Below are positions 34,340 to 45,831 of a DNA stretch of 64,000 nt, piece after piece (within the stretch, counting starts at the first letter, position 1; each line of letters opens with the position of its first letter). Under the pieces are notes generated by a model. It was not told the DNA's origin and searched no databases. It saw only the letters and a list, made by a program, of their open reading frames with translations. The stretch is from Oscheius sp. JU75 (Eukaryota > Nematoda > Chromadorea > Rhabditida > Rhabditidae). Made by a program: the position numbers and the translations under genes. The stretch covers positions 1,550,001-1,614,000 of the forward strand of contig JASJZC010000007.1 in NCBI GenBank assembly GCA_037178855.1. The letters are read 5' to 3'.

Positions 34340-35248
34340 TCAATGTACAGATACACGTGCGTATGAATGCCTCGACCCAGCTCCGATAGTTTGGACGCTA
34401 CTTTGTCCAGACCTCTTTCCGAAAAGTTGCTTCAGTCGACTTCTAATCTCGTAGTTGAATGTGAAAAGCACAGTTGGAAGAATGCTGTTTAGCAGAAGAT
34501 CAATGCAGCCATTAAAAATTTTTTAAGGAGCGTCCACTGTCCAGTAACGGGAAGTTGTAGTATTTCCGAGAATGTTATGATTGCAACTTCGAGAAAGCCG
34601 CAAATGAGAAAGCTCTGAAAATTGTTGTCTGCGTTTGCGGCTAACCCCGTTTGTTGAGCATGTGTTATAGCGCTCTCATAGCCTAGAGGCTAGAAAATCC
34701 GCATTGGAATTGGAAACTACGCAGGTTCAAGCTCCGCCATAGCATGTTAAATAGGAAACTGTCCACAAAAGGTTGCGAACCTGCGATAGTAAATTGATCT
34801 CTTTTTTATCTTCATCTGCCCTTGCTGTCCAGGAGAGTTTTTTCGTCTCCAATTGTCATCAACATAGTCGAAATGCAGTTTAACTTTGACCATCGCAATC
34901 ATATTTAAGTAGACTATAAAAATGATTACAATATAACCAGTGACGTGAAAGTAATCCCTTTAAAAGTATGCAATAGATTTTCCGCTTCAATGCAAATATC
35001 CTGTAAATGTAGTACCCAATGGGATGCTTTGTCTCCCACTACAATAAGTAGTTGCCAACTAATAGTGTAGAAGGCAACTGTGGATTGTGGATTAGAACTG
35101 AAGAAGTATAAACTCAAAAATGGGTAACCATTAAAAAAACTAATATGAGTAGAATGTTTAACACGATTCCATTCGTCCCTAAAAGTCCATACGAAACAGC
35201 TCCAAACAACTCCACACATATGGTAGTTTGTGAGACAGGTTCGCTCAT
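34340..35248 (-). pseudogene. Broken 7-TM chemoreceptor of the 35.7-38.8 kb family
   Basis: Exon 1 (from the ATG at 35248) encodes CVELFGAVSYGLLGTNGIVLN, and exon 2 has STVAFYTISWQLLIV, paralogous to TM1 and TM2 of the two receptors downstream. TM3-TM5 are absent. TM6 (SFLICGFLEVAIITFSEIL) and TM7 (LPTVLFTFNYEIRSRLKQLF) reappear at about 34615-34400 in two different frames, so there is a frameshift between them. A tRNA-like sequence (34666-34745) sits in the gap. Confidence 0.7.
34666..34745 (+). repeat. tRNA-like (pol III box) sequence
   Basis: TAGCCTAGAGGCTAG resembles an A box and GCAGGTTCAAGCTCC a B box, about 45 bp apart. No convincing acceptor stem. Possibly a tRNA-derived short interspersed element. 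Confidence 0.35.
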
Positions 35249-35737
35249 TATGCAGAAAAGCAGTAAAGGAAGTTGACCGCCCCGGATACAGAGAAGGTCG
35301 TATACAGTTGAAGTGTTTCTCAAGCCAACAAAGTGACATTTCGCTTGAACGAGTAGGAAATCGTTGATCAAAAGATTGCTGGGAAGGGTCATGAAATAGC
35401 GATGAAAATGTATGAAACTAGGATACACGGAAAACTTGGACAATGCAGAGCATTCATCAAACTGCATTATCCTGTCAAACCGATGGGTTCCTCCGCCTGC
35501 AAAGAGAAACGGCTATTGTGGTTTTGGCAGCACTTCTATTGGATTCTTGACATCCTCTACCAAAGGGATGACGACAATCTCATACATCTTCTGCACTGTA
35601 AAAACTACTGTATACATATATCATCGTATGCCTGTTCTCATACGATAATTGAGCAAGTGATCTTTCCGGTCCAGTACCTTGCTCATTCAAAAACTTAGGT
35701 GTAACAGGCTCATTCGTCTAGTGCTCACTATTAAAAG
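35249..35737. other. Intergenic between divergent receptor genes
   Basis: No gene supported. ORFs at 35402-35698 lack receptor-like content. Confidence 0.4.
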
Positions 35738-36945
35738 ATGTACTACACCTCCGTTCGTATTTATTCTGTCATCATGTCGAAAATACCCGATATGATCCCT
35801 GCAACAGTTCCCATTCGCTTGTTTGGAGCTTTCAGTTTCCTATTTTTGACCATACTGAATTTGGCTCTGAACGGTACACTAATTGTTGTTCTGATTTCGG
35901 TATGCTTTCATATTTGCGAATAAGCTTAAATTCAGACCAAGAAGTTGTTTGCAAAGAACGCGTTTTTCACCATTACGTGGCAGTTGGTTATCTGTGATGT
36001 AATCACAAATCTGCTGGAACTTATTGTTCCGATTCCTATTACGTTCGCTGGGTATGATGTAAGTTTCATTGCTTGAAGCCGAGAACGATGGGATGAGGGC
36101 TATGAAACATGGAAACATCAGCTTTAGGTGTATAGTACGTCACCGTTTCTCTACGCTGCCTGCATTTTCGAAACAATCACATACAATGGGACATTATTCT
36201 TTAGTTTCCTTATGACTATCAACCGAATAACTGTTTTTGTTTGGCCCAAAGCAAATCAGTTCCTGTTTCAAAAATATCTACATGCCACAATTATAATTAT
36301 CTGGGTCTTCCTACTTACAATAATCGTAGCATGGAACATTTTGGGTGTGTACAAGTCATTTGATAGCTTTCACTACTACTTCCTTCATACTGAGGACAGG
36401 GAGAGTGTGATTGCTTCTCTCTTTAACGATGTATGTAAAGGACGATATCTTCAAACTGTTTCAGTTTTTCGCCATTACGGGAACATACCTTCCCATTATT
36501 ATGTTCATCTCATACATTCTGATGATTGTTGCCATCAAACTGCTGATGACTTTTGATTTGTCAAACTGCCGCCGACGAACAGTCGCTGTTCTCGCAACAA
36601 ACAACAACATTCTGAACATGAAAAGAGAGTTCAGTCTTCTCGCTCAAGTAGAATAGTTAGAAAGATCTATGTTCAAACTTTTAGGCATTTCTGATATGTG
36701 GTGTCTTGGAAATAGAGAACATTGCCTTCAACACATTGCCAAACATTCAGGCTCCTGGACAATGGACTCACATCATTAACTTTGTGGGAAGATGGATTAG
36801 TTTACTAATGACCAGTATCAATGCTATTGTGCTGTTTTCATTCAATCAAGATATCCGAAGAAAATTGAAAGAACTTTTCATGAATACGGTAGGAAGTAAA
36901 TCGACTGTCACAAGTTTACATCAACATAGAAGAAGCATAGGGTAA
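35738..36945 (+). CDS. 7-TM chemoreceptor (Srx/Srt/Srv-like), copy 1
   Basis: Exons: about 35738-35899, 35936-36060, 36128-36430, 36463-36649 and 36685-36945. Seven TM segments are visible. TM1 contains LNLALNGTLIVVLI, and TM2 AFFTITWQLVICDVI is followed by PIPITFAGY. TM3 ends FLMTINRITVFVWPKANQF (the DRY-like region). TM4 is IIIIWVFLLTIIVAWNI, TM5 YLPIIMFISYILMIVAI, TM6 AFLICGVLEIENIAF and TM7 INAIVLFSFNQDIR. The NR..VFVWPK block places it among nematode sensory GPCRs. I cannot fix the subfamily. Start could be 35738 or the Met at 35774. Confidence 0.75.
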
Positions 36946-37254
36946 CATGTTGTTTACATTGTATGTAATTTCTTCGAATAAATAAGCCTGATGTTTACGG
37001 AACAAATCACATAGGATTATCTCTTTTGAACATTACACATAGTTAGAAAACTCTACCGTAACAACGTATCAATGACACAGAATTTGATGTTTCAATGTTT
37101 GCACCCATCCTTGCTCCCAGTGCTCCTAACTCCTCCATTTCACACACATGTTCTACTGTCATTCACATGGGCGAGAAGCATTTTTCCGGCTCAGTTCGTG
37201 TGATTATACGTTCAGTACGTGACCCCTGCTACTTTGAGTCTATACCAAACTCGA
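36946..37254. other. Intergenic between receptor copies 1 and 2
   Basis: Contains an AATAAA at about 36979 (3' end of copy 1). Nothing else seen. Confidence 0.4.
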
Positions 37255-38789
37255 ATGAATACCACAGATGTACCCATAGCTCCTACTTTAGCAGTTCGTT
37301 TAACCGGAGCTTCCTGTTATTTACTGATCGACGTTACAAGTATTATTCTGAATGGATTGTTAGCTGTTGTTCTTTTTAAAGTATGTACAATTGATCTTAC
37401 AATAAACTCGGTTCAGGACAGGAAGGTATATAGTAACAATGCATTCTACATGATAACGTGGCAGCATCTTATTTGCGATGTAGTCGAACTATGTTTAGAG
37501 TTCGTCCTACCGGTTCCTACTACTTTTTCTGGTACTCAGGTAATATTCTCATAGCAGTAACCTGGGTCAAGATATATCATGAAAGCGCCTGGATTTATGT
37601 TTTGGGTGCATTTGACACCCTCACATACACGACTACCCTATATTTTGCTCTTCTGATGACTATCAATCGAATCACTGTAAGTTCTGATAATAAGTTTTTT
37701 ATGTTGATTTCAGGTTTTTCTCTTGCCTGCGATAAACAACATTATATTTCAGAAGCATCTGAAAGTGTGAGTTTTGTATGATAGCAATTTTGTCTCAAAG
37801 GTTTTGATCGAAGACATGGCAAAGTTTTGCGCATCACCAACGAAATGACTTAAATGGATAGTAATACTTGTAGGACCTCTGTTTTTAGCAGTCCCCAGGA
37901 AGTCGCAAACTTTTCTGTCTGCCAGCTGTTTCCAAGCAACCGCGTTTGAATCGTTTAACAGCAGAGCAGGCTTTCTTTTGCTCTACGGTAAATCTTAAAT
38001 GTATGAAGTTGAATCCTATGCACACACTGATGTTTCGGTCACATTTATCTACACCAAGAGCATCGGAATGATACTTAGAATAGGACAAAACACTTCTCGC
38101 GTGTTTTTAATAAGATTAGTCCAACTGCGGTAAAAGTCCAATTTAGCACAATATTTTTTATTTGGATCTTGACGACATCTCTCGTGATTGCTTTGAATCT
38201 CATTGGAACTTACAAAGCCTACAGCGGCACTGGATACTTCTATCATCTTGTACGACGCGATAATAAGGACAACATTCTGTCCATTTTATTGAACTTGGTA
38301 GGGATGTTTTTCCATTAAATTGAGAAAGTTCAGTGGTTTCGCTACGCGAATTCCTTTATTCCAATGATAATGTTCATCAGTTACATTGTTTTGGCGGTAT
38401 ATCTCAAAATAAAAATGAATATTCGCAGACAAAGCGTGATTCCAAGTCAGGAAGAGCAGTCATCAGTAAATTTGAAAAGTGAAATAAAACTTCTGCTACA
38501 GGTATATTTAAAAAAAACTTTAAAACCAACGGTACAGGCTTTTCTTATCTGTGGAATTTTCGAATTAGATTCTATACTGTTTGAGCTAATGCCTTACCTT
38601 CAAGCTACTGGACAATGGACGTTCGTTGTGACTTTTATCTGTGAAGGATCAATGATGCTTTCGACTGCCGTCAATCCAACCGTTTTGTTTCTTTTCAACC
38701 GTGACATTCGAAACAGTCTGAGAAAAATTTTTACTTACAGGCTCAATAGCAGGGTCGATAGCACCCCTAGCACTCTAAGTACTATGTGA
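37255..38789 (+). CDS. 7-TM chemoreceptor (Srx/Srt/Srv-like), copy 2
   Basis: Tandem paralogue of copy 1, starting MNTTDVPIAPTLAVRL. Landmarks: ILNGLLAVVLFK (TM1), AFYMITWQHLICDVVEL (TM2), YFALLMTINRIT (TM3), FFIWILTTSLVIALNLIG (TM4), FIPMIMFISYIVLAVYL (TM5), AFLICGIFELDSILFELM (TM6) and NPTVLFLFNRDIRNSLR (TM7). One intron of about 375 bp (37769-38143) separates TM3 from TM4; the other introns are about 32-37 bp, one using an AAG acceptor near 37572. All seven segments are open, so it may be functional. Confidence 0.72.
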
Positions 38790-39000
38790 ATAAAGTTTGT
38801 TAATGTTTCCTCCAAAGAGACCTCTTTGCTCGCAATGCAGCTCCAACTTCTCTACAGCTGCCATTCGGAAATTGCGGTATTTTACGACATTTGTTGCTTT
38901 CAGGTATCGATCATGCTGCTATGACATCTGACAGAGACGAATCGACTGAAGGTGCTGCAGAAAATGGTACTTGAGTATTATCACTGTTAAGTTAAGCCTA

Positions 39001-39764
39001 CAGGGTGCGCCAATTACAGGCGTGCAATTCGTACTCAAGATTTACAGCAAGACGGCAAGCAACTTTTGCTTTTTTTCGGTTTTTTGTGTTCTTTTGTTTC
39101 CTAACTTCTTATGTTTCTCACTTCGGAAACAGACCTTGGTGTTTCCAACAGGACTCTGCCCCTGCCCACAAAGCGAAAGAGAAGACAATGTCGCGGTGCG
39201 TTCTGCCGGTGAAACGTTTCAGGAATTTTCTGCATTTTCGGACTCGCTTCAGTTTGTTATCGTCTGATAGCAAATGGGTTCGTTTAAGACAGTAAGAACG
39301 ATTGTTCAGCTTCTCTCTGACAATTCTTCTCATCGATGTAGCCGACACATGCTCCTTGGCCATTCCTCTCATGGAGCGACGGGAATTGCGAGCGATGCGA
39401 GACCGGACGATTTTGACCATCTTGGGTGTAGTGACCGTCACTTTTCTGCCTCTTCCAGCTCGATCTTCTTCAGTTCCAAGTTGGCGAAAACGTTTGATGG
39501 TCTTTTGGACAGTTCGCATCGATATAGACAGCGATTTCGCGATGCGCTTCGTCGAGCGGCCGGCTTGGTGCATTCTTATGACGGCGCCGCGCAAAGGATG
39601 AGCTTTGGTCATGATTTACTAAATATCCGTATTAATAGAACATGTTGAAAATAAGAAGTTAGGAAACAAAAGAACACAAAAAACCGAAAAAAAGCAAAAG
39701 TTGCTTGCAGTCTTGCTGTAAATCTTGAGTACGAATTGCACGCCCGTAATTATGGCGCACCCTG
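39001..39764 (-). mobile_element. Tc1/mariner-superfamily element, rearranged, non-autonomous
   Basis: TIRs of about 110 bp start CAGGGTGCGCCA at both ends, flanked by TA (38999-39000 and 39765-39766). The minus strand from 39612 encodes the two-part helix-turn-helix DNA-binding region (GAVIRMHQAGRSTKRIAKSL, then a GRGRK linker). The catalytic-core piece CFQQDSAPAHKAKEK is on the opposite (plus) strand near 39147. The element thus holds an internal inversion and lacks the rest of the catalytic domain. Confidence 0.8.
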
Positions 39765-40609
39765 TATGAAACTGGACTATGGCGAAACTGCCCCTTTGGA
39801 AAGTTTCTGGGGGACGTGGCTGGAGAAATTTCGATTTCTTCCACCACACGACTGCACAGCAGCAGGCAAAAAGGGAATCTCTGGCTGGGACATTGGCGAA
39901 ATACAGAGTCAACTTCCAAAAAATATGATGATAAAATGCAGATATGTATCTCTTCGCACTGAGCTGGTGTACCAAGTCTTGAAAGCACGTTTTGGCTGCT
40001 TTAACACCATCTTCTTAAAGACCTGCTCACTTGACTTCAGAAGTCTTCCTTCGGTTCGTTCAGTCTCTCTTATCCCAATCTTTCAATTTGTTGAAGGTGT
40101 GCCTTTCCAGTTCTCCCTCAGATGCCGGATTCAAAACTATGAAACAGGCGATGCATTATGTAGATGCTTTAATAAGTAACCCAAAAAAAAGCCGGTTTCG
40201 GATGCTAACTATTGGCTGAAGTTAGGTATATTAAAAAAGACTTGAAAAAAAATAAAAAGCGCCCAAAGTCTTATTAGTTCGTACAGAGGAATTAGCGTAT
40301 ACCACCGCTTTTTTTTCGCAAAGAAATGTAGACACACTGCCCTTTAAGCTTTCTCCCCACCGCCAATATTGTTTTATATTATGGTGTCTTTCTTTCAGCA
40401 CCTGAAAGAACACGGAACTGGCAACTTCAAACTACAATGTATTTTCTGTTTTCAGCGGCATCCGCTTACAGGACTTACCATCTAACAACTTAAGTATGAC
40501 TAAATTCTGTTTCGGCAAACAGACTGGAGCGGATTAGAGTGAATGTCACTTTTACTTCATGAATTTTTGGATACGAAAGTGGCATTGATAGCTGTGAGCA
40601 AACATTATA
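39765..40609. other. Gene-free stretch between two transposons
   Basis: The 39736-40179 plus ORF has no recognisable domain. No gene supported. Confidence 0.4.
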
Positions 40610-41710
40610 CAGGGTGCGCCAAAATTATAGCAACTCAGAGAAAACACCGTATCTAACGATTAAACCTAGTTTTTGATAAACGAACATTCAACAACTATTT
40701 ATTGATTGTTTGTGCACAAATATCAACATTAAGATTCGAATCTTCCCCCATCGGCATCAAGGCATGCTTTGAGTCGCTTGGGGAAGTCGTTGACGGTGGC
40801 GCCCAGATAGGTGGCATCCAGTTCATTCCATGCTTTTTCAAGAACTGCTTTCAAGGAATCGATGTTCTTGTGTGGTGTCTTGCAGGTTTTTGCTTCAAGA
40901 ACACTCCAAATAGAGAAGTTCATTGGATTGAGGTCCGGTGGGCTTGGAGGCCACTCACTAAAGGCGATCACATCCGGAAATTTGCTTTTGCACCAATCCT
41001 GCACAACACGAGCCTTGTGAGCAGGAGCTCCATCTTGTTGAAATGTCCATTTCCGCTGTTTGAAGTGCTTTTTGGCCCAAGGAAGAACGTGTGTCTTCAG
41101 AAGTTCTAAATAGTTGACAGCATTGACTTTGACGCCTTGAGGAACAAAGATGAGAGGTGTCTTTCCGGTAGCAGTGATTCCAACCCAAAGCATGACAGAT
41201 TGCGGATGAGAACGGTGAGTAACAGAAGCATTTGGTTGTGTAGTTGCGTAAACACGATCATTTTGCTTGTTCAGCGTGGCTTCGACTGTGAAAATCTTCT
41301 CATGTGAAAAGAATGTCCACGTGTTTGCCGGACCTGAAACGTCTCAAACGTCGCGATAACGGGTCTTTCGCTTCTTTTTGTGGCATCCGTGATCAATTGC
41401 GAGCGGTTTTTCTTGTAAGCAGTCATCTTGTAAGCAGTCAAGCAGTCAAGCAGACCAGTTTGCGAACCTAACGTTTGGGGTTCTTGCGAAGACGATCGCG
41501 TACTTTCATCATATTGGCTCCAGTGATGACAGATTTGCGTCTTCCTCGTCCAGTTCGAATAGAAAAGGTGCCCAACTCAGCAAAGCGTTGAATAGTACGA
41601 TATACGACGGTTTTATTCACTCCCAGACATCTCTGGATGTCGGGCGCCGAGGCTCCACCTCTGTATAACGAGATAATCGAGTTCTTATGAATTGAAGCCT
41701 TGACCATCCT
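40610..41710 (-). mobile_element. Tc1/mariner-superfamily element with mutated catalytic residues, one end missing
   Basis: The left end reads TA then CAGGGTGCGCC, the same terminus as the 39001 element. The minus strand encodes a bipartite DNA-binding region (41707-41468, ending in a GRGRRKSV linker), then catalytic-core blocks. The first block reads FFSHEKIFTVE near 41300, where the family has SDEKIF (Asp to His). The second, FQQDGAPAHKA, is intact. The third reads PDLNPMNFSIW near 40930, where the family has PMDFS (Asp to Asn). The frame is broken between 41470 and 41193. No right TIR is found before the duplicated tract at 41830, so it is truncated. Confidence 0.8.
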
Positions 41711-41829
41711 GAAAATAATGAATGTTAGGATTTATCTTTAAGGAAAACATGCTAATTCATCAAATAAAATCAACATCGAGGTCAGTCTTCAAAGACATAG
41801 TTGATACAGTCTGGACAAAGCTCAATATG

Positions 41830-42928
41830 CAATTTTCGAGCGTAAGATGCTATTCCACGATGTTTTATCAAGTTTTAGACTGTTCGACACGGCATCGTAA
41901 TTGGCATGTCTACTATTTACGAAGATGTGAACAATGATCGAAGCAGACTGTCTTTATTTTACACGAAATACATCAAGACCATTGAAAACATCCAATATAA
42001 TAAAAAACTTTGACAAATCTTCCTACATTTCTTTCGAAATCTTTTTCGCTTTGTCTTTTCTCACCGCCTACTGATAAGACGTCTTTTGGAAAACAAGCCT
42101 GTCTTTTTAGTTCGCCTGACATCCTGACAACGAAATGAGCAATACGTAAGTTTGTCCATTTATTTATACGTATTCTTTCGAACATACAAACTTCTGTTGC
42201 AGGCGTAATTTTGTTTACTCCGAGGACGATTCAAGTGATGGTGAGGAAGAAAAGAGTCGACAAAACCGGTACGATACCGATATTTATACATTGTCGTTTA
42301 AATTTCCTTCAGTGATGACTCAAGTTCGGACGGTTCTGCATCTGAAGAGTCGTCTGACGATGAGCCAGAAGACCAAGAATCTAGCAGTGGAGAATCTTCC
42401 CAGGAAGACGAGGAAGACAGAGAGGACGAAATGTTCGTCTTTTTTGCCAGTGTTGATAGCATTCTATTTAGGAGAGAACATATTGAAGCCATGTTAACCA
42501 GCTTGAAGGATCATTACGACCAAATGATGCAAGGAAAACTGCGCGACATTGAGAGCAAAAAGAATACTGAGATTGAGGAATTTCGAAGACAAGAAAAGGT
42601 TTGCTCAACAAAACTAAGTACCAAAGTGTTGAAGGCTTTTACAGAAGAAATGGGAGCCCTGAAAGCGGAAAGAGGAGCGAATGTGGAAATCATTGAAGAA
42701 CTACGCAGAGAACTGGCCGAACAACGACTTACTTTTGAACAAATCCTCGAAAACATCCTGGAAAACCAATAAAATTAAGAATGTCGAAGTTGTTTGGATC
42801 TATTTCCTACTTTTAGTGAAGACAGCACGTCTGGTTTTGACCGTTCTCCACTCTTTTTCAATGAATTTGTCCAAAAGGAAGAACGGAAAAGCGTAGTCGA
42901 TAAATTCCTGCGAGGCTAAGCGTGTTCA
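41830..42928 (+). repeat. 1,099-bp direct repeat, copy 1
   Basis: Appears identical to 54508-55606 (constant offset 12,678). The edges are sharp: the preceding bases (AATATG versus AAAATA) and following bases (ACACGAAG versus GCGCGAGA) differ. It contains the whole coiled-coil gene. Confidence 0.9.
42135..42772 (+). CDS. Acidic-serine, coiled-coil small protein, copy 1
   Basis: Exon 1 is MSNT; introns at 42146-42203 and 42268-42311 are confirmed by phase. The N-terminal 60 residues are Ser/Asp/Glu runs (SEDDSSDGEEE, SSSGESSQEDEEDRED). They are followed by about 100 residues of charged coiled coil (heptad-like LKDHYDQMMQGKLRDIES, VEIIEELRRELAEQRLTFE), ending ENILENQ. A 39-bp in-frame segment near 42432-42470 looks like a facultative intron. 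No known domain. Convergent with the GTPase pseudogene 43159-45831, about 390 bp apart. A physical or functional link to the GTPases is inference. Confidence 0.6.
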
Positions 42929-43158
42929 ACACGAAGTGCTACTTCGGCAATATTGTTTTTGTGTTTCAACAGCCTGTGAAGAAATAATTGATTTCATCTT
43001 ATCTGAGGATTAGTCGAACCAACAGAGAAAAACGGTCACTTGGGATTGTCTCGAGAATAAGGTCGAGGAACAAAACGAGGACAAGCAGTTTTATTCACAA
43101 CAATGAAACTGTGTTACACGAAGCAAAGATTAAGAAGCAACGCTCATAATAGATGAAA

Positions 43159-45831
43159 TCAAAATATGGGCACTGGATGGTAAAGATTGATTATTTGGGC
43201 CGCACGCGGTCCAAAGATTTTGAGTTGTTTGAGCTCTACCAACTTCTGAAGTTTTTTTGTTCATCTCTTCTAGTTTAGCTCACCTTTTTAGTGTTTTCAA
43301 CAGTCACGAATTCTCCATATGTTTGACCTTGTTCGTCATTCTCAATATTGCGACGGAAGACCGTTAAAAAAGATTGGATGCTTGGTGAAAGCCAGTTTTT
43401 TTGACTTTCGTCCAATCCCATTTCCAGCTGGTTCATCATTTTTTCGAAGTTAGTGAAGAATGGGTATTGATGCTCCGTTGTTAGAAAGAACGAAAAGTGA
43501 TGACATGCAGAACGGAGAACATTGTCTTCTTGTTCCAGCTCATCCCGTGCAGATACTTTCATTGCAAAAGATGTGTCCGCCTCTTCCAACTTATCAAGAT
43601 TCTGACACAGATTTACCTACAAGCATGTATGAAAGTTATGAGAGTGCCAAAATACATGTTGGTCCATATGATGGGAGCAGCCATAACACATATTCAATAC
43701 ATCAAAATAGCCATTACATCTCTGGCCATTGCAACTGCGACAAATTATGTTTTCTTTGTTGAGCCTATTTATATCCTTTTGAATCTAAAACTTCTTGGAA
43801 TGAAACAATGTGATTTCCAAAACCTGGTCGATTCTGTCGGACAGCACCAATATTTGTTTGCAGTTGTCAAAGATTTGCAGTGCTAGGGGCTCTGTCAATG
43901 CTTCCACGATCCGACAAGTCCGATCATGCTCTATCTTCTCTTTAAGTTTCAGATCCTCTTCTTTATCAGCCTGTTTCTGGGCATCATGCATTGGGACCGC
44001 CTTTACAGGAACAGCGACTCTTGTCAAAGACCTTCCTTGTTTCATGCTCCCAGATGTACTCGGTCCCTGTTCCGTTCTCCAAAGGGTTTTGCTGATTAAA
44101 CTTGTTCCGCTGCCTATCTTATCAGGAGTGCTTGCGTTGCAAGCCATAACTTGGCCGAAAGCTGCTTCTTTTCTCTCCACAGGGCCCGGAGGCATTTTGA
44201 AAGAAGGAAGACATTGAGCACGTTGAAGAAGTCTGAAAAGTTAAGCTTTCATACACCGCTTAGCCATTAAATTGTTTGATCAAATTTTGATGATATTTCT
44301 GAACATTGTTCGCAACAAATCTTTGAAGAAAGTGGAATCAACATGTTTTGATCACTGTGTTTTTGTCATAACAGACAGACCTACGGACTTTAACATCCAT
44401 CTTTGCAAGTCTTTCAACATAGGAATATGCAACCAAATGACAAGGCTGTTAGTGTTATCAGTCTGTTAGGCTATAGTTTGATCAGGGAAAGTCTTGCGAA
44501 ATAACTTCTATTTCCACCTATTAATCTTCAGTTCCAGTTTGGAGGTAAAAACATAAGGAAAATCCGTATTATGGCTCAGATATCTCTGAAGTTTGACACT
44601 CACTAACCCTAAAGGGCCCAAAGTTGTTTCATGCTCAATTTCAGACCGAAACAAGCTGAAGAAGGGCTGAATTTTCAGTTGCTTCCAACGGATTATTGTT
44701 TAGCTTTTTTTGAGAGCAGTCCTACCTACCGTTTTAGTTCTTTCACATTGTGATCAAAGAGTTCTTGACATTCTTCTTTCCTTTCTCCATTGGCAGCTTC
44801 GGGATATTGTCTGACCGTGCACAAGTAGCGGTATGGCTCGTTGTCGAAAGCAAGCCACTTTTTCCTAGATAAGTATCACTCACATTATTTGTAAATCCTA
44901 CTTGTCGATGTTAAGAGCAGCATCCTTGAAGTATTCCCTCAGTAGGGCAAGACTTCTTCCCGGCGTTTTGCCGTTGGTGAAGACAAACGAAATGTTTTTG
45001 TCATTGAAGCATTGAAGCCGTCTCAGCAGTTTTTTCAATGCTGAGTCCAAAGAAAAATTTAGACACGATTCGTTCGCTTTGAGGACGATGCAGATCAAGT
45101 CGATTTTACTGAGAAAACACATAGGTCTTTGAGAAACTTGTCGCCTACTCGAGTTTCTCCAAGAAAGTAAAAGTTTTATCCAGATTAGTGTTGTCTCGGT
45201 CGTATCCTTCAGTATCATTCAGTCCGGGAGTGTCAACAATTCTGACGGGTATTTTCCCAGCCACAGTATTTAAAGAGAATTGGTGTATTATCGGATCCTT
45301 AAAATCAGATTTCGGAAAACACTTTTTGGACACTAAACCTTTGTCACCGATTCCGATCCATCATTCAGGTTCTTGTTCTTTTGGCTTTGCGAGTTAATTG
45401 TTAGAGCTGGTTGAACAATTCTGGCCTTGGATCCTACGAAAGTCGTGAAGCGTGTTGGTACCACAACTCTTGGACCACTTTTGAGAGCTTTGTCAAACGT
45501 CTCGTAACGGAAAGAGTTCGCGATTCCGTTGACCATCGTAGTCTTCCCGCTTCCTGACATTCCCATAAAGACAATCGTTAGAGAATCCTTCAAATGCGGT
45601 TCTCTTCCAGCTGCTTCAGTTTTTGAAGTTGAAATCTCTTCAGGACCAGGAATAATGTCGTTCAAGCTGAATCCATCCAGTGAGGAACAAATATTTGCTC
45701 ACTTTTCTGGCTGTTGGATCCTTTCTGGTTCCACTGGAATGGAAAGAGAGTGATTATGAGCATTTATCTTCTCCCACGGACTGTCGCCTTTGTTTTCCGG
45801 TTGTCCAACTGTTTTCGCTTCCCCATTTAGC
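43159..45831 (-). pseudogene. Zinc-module P-loop GTPase, copy G1, truncated with a nonsense codon
   Basis: Close paralogue of the intact gene 55829-58973. The P-loop (GMSGSGKTT, near 45550), switch motif DTPGLND, FVFTNGKTPG and a FDNEPYRYLCTV block are all readable. So are a Cys/His module (CRSCNGQRCNGYFD..CYGCSHHMDQH, then a 39-bp intron) and a C-terminal helical region with a last exon ending PVPIF. A TGA (45701-45699) replaces the Arg codon of the sister gene in EKRAK, just upstream of the P-loop exon. The exons encoding the N-terminal 150 residues are absent: the sequence turns to pyrimidine-rich repeat at 45832. Confidence 0.75.

Noticed and set aside
43153-43277. Plus-strand frame (MKSKYGHWMVKIDYLGRTRS) conserved at 55.8 kb
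   Set aside because: The minus strand gives a properly spliced last GTPase exon here; the plus frame is its shadow.
43497-44217. Plus-strand ORFs of 129 and 135 codons conserved at 56170-56893
   Set aside because: They are antisense to the GTPase Cys/His module and linker; their conservation follows from the duplication of the minus-strand gene.
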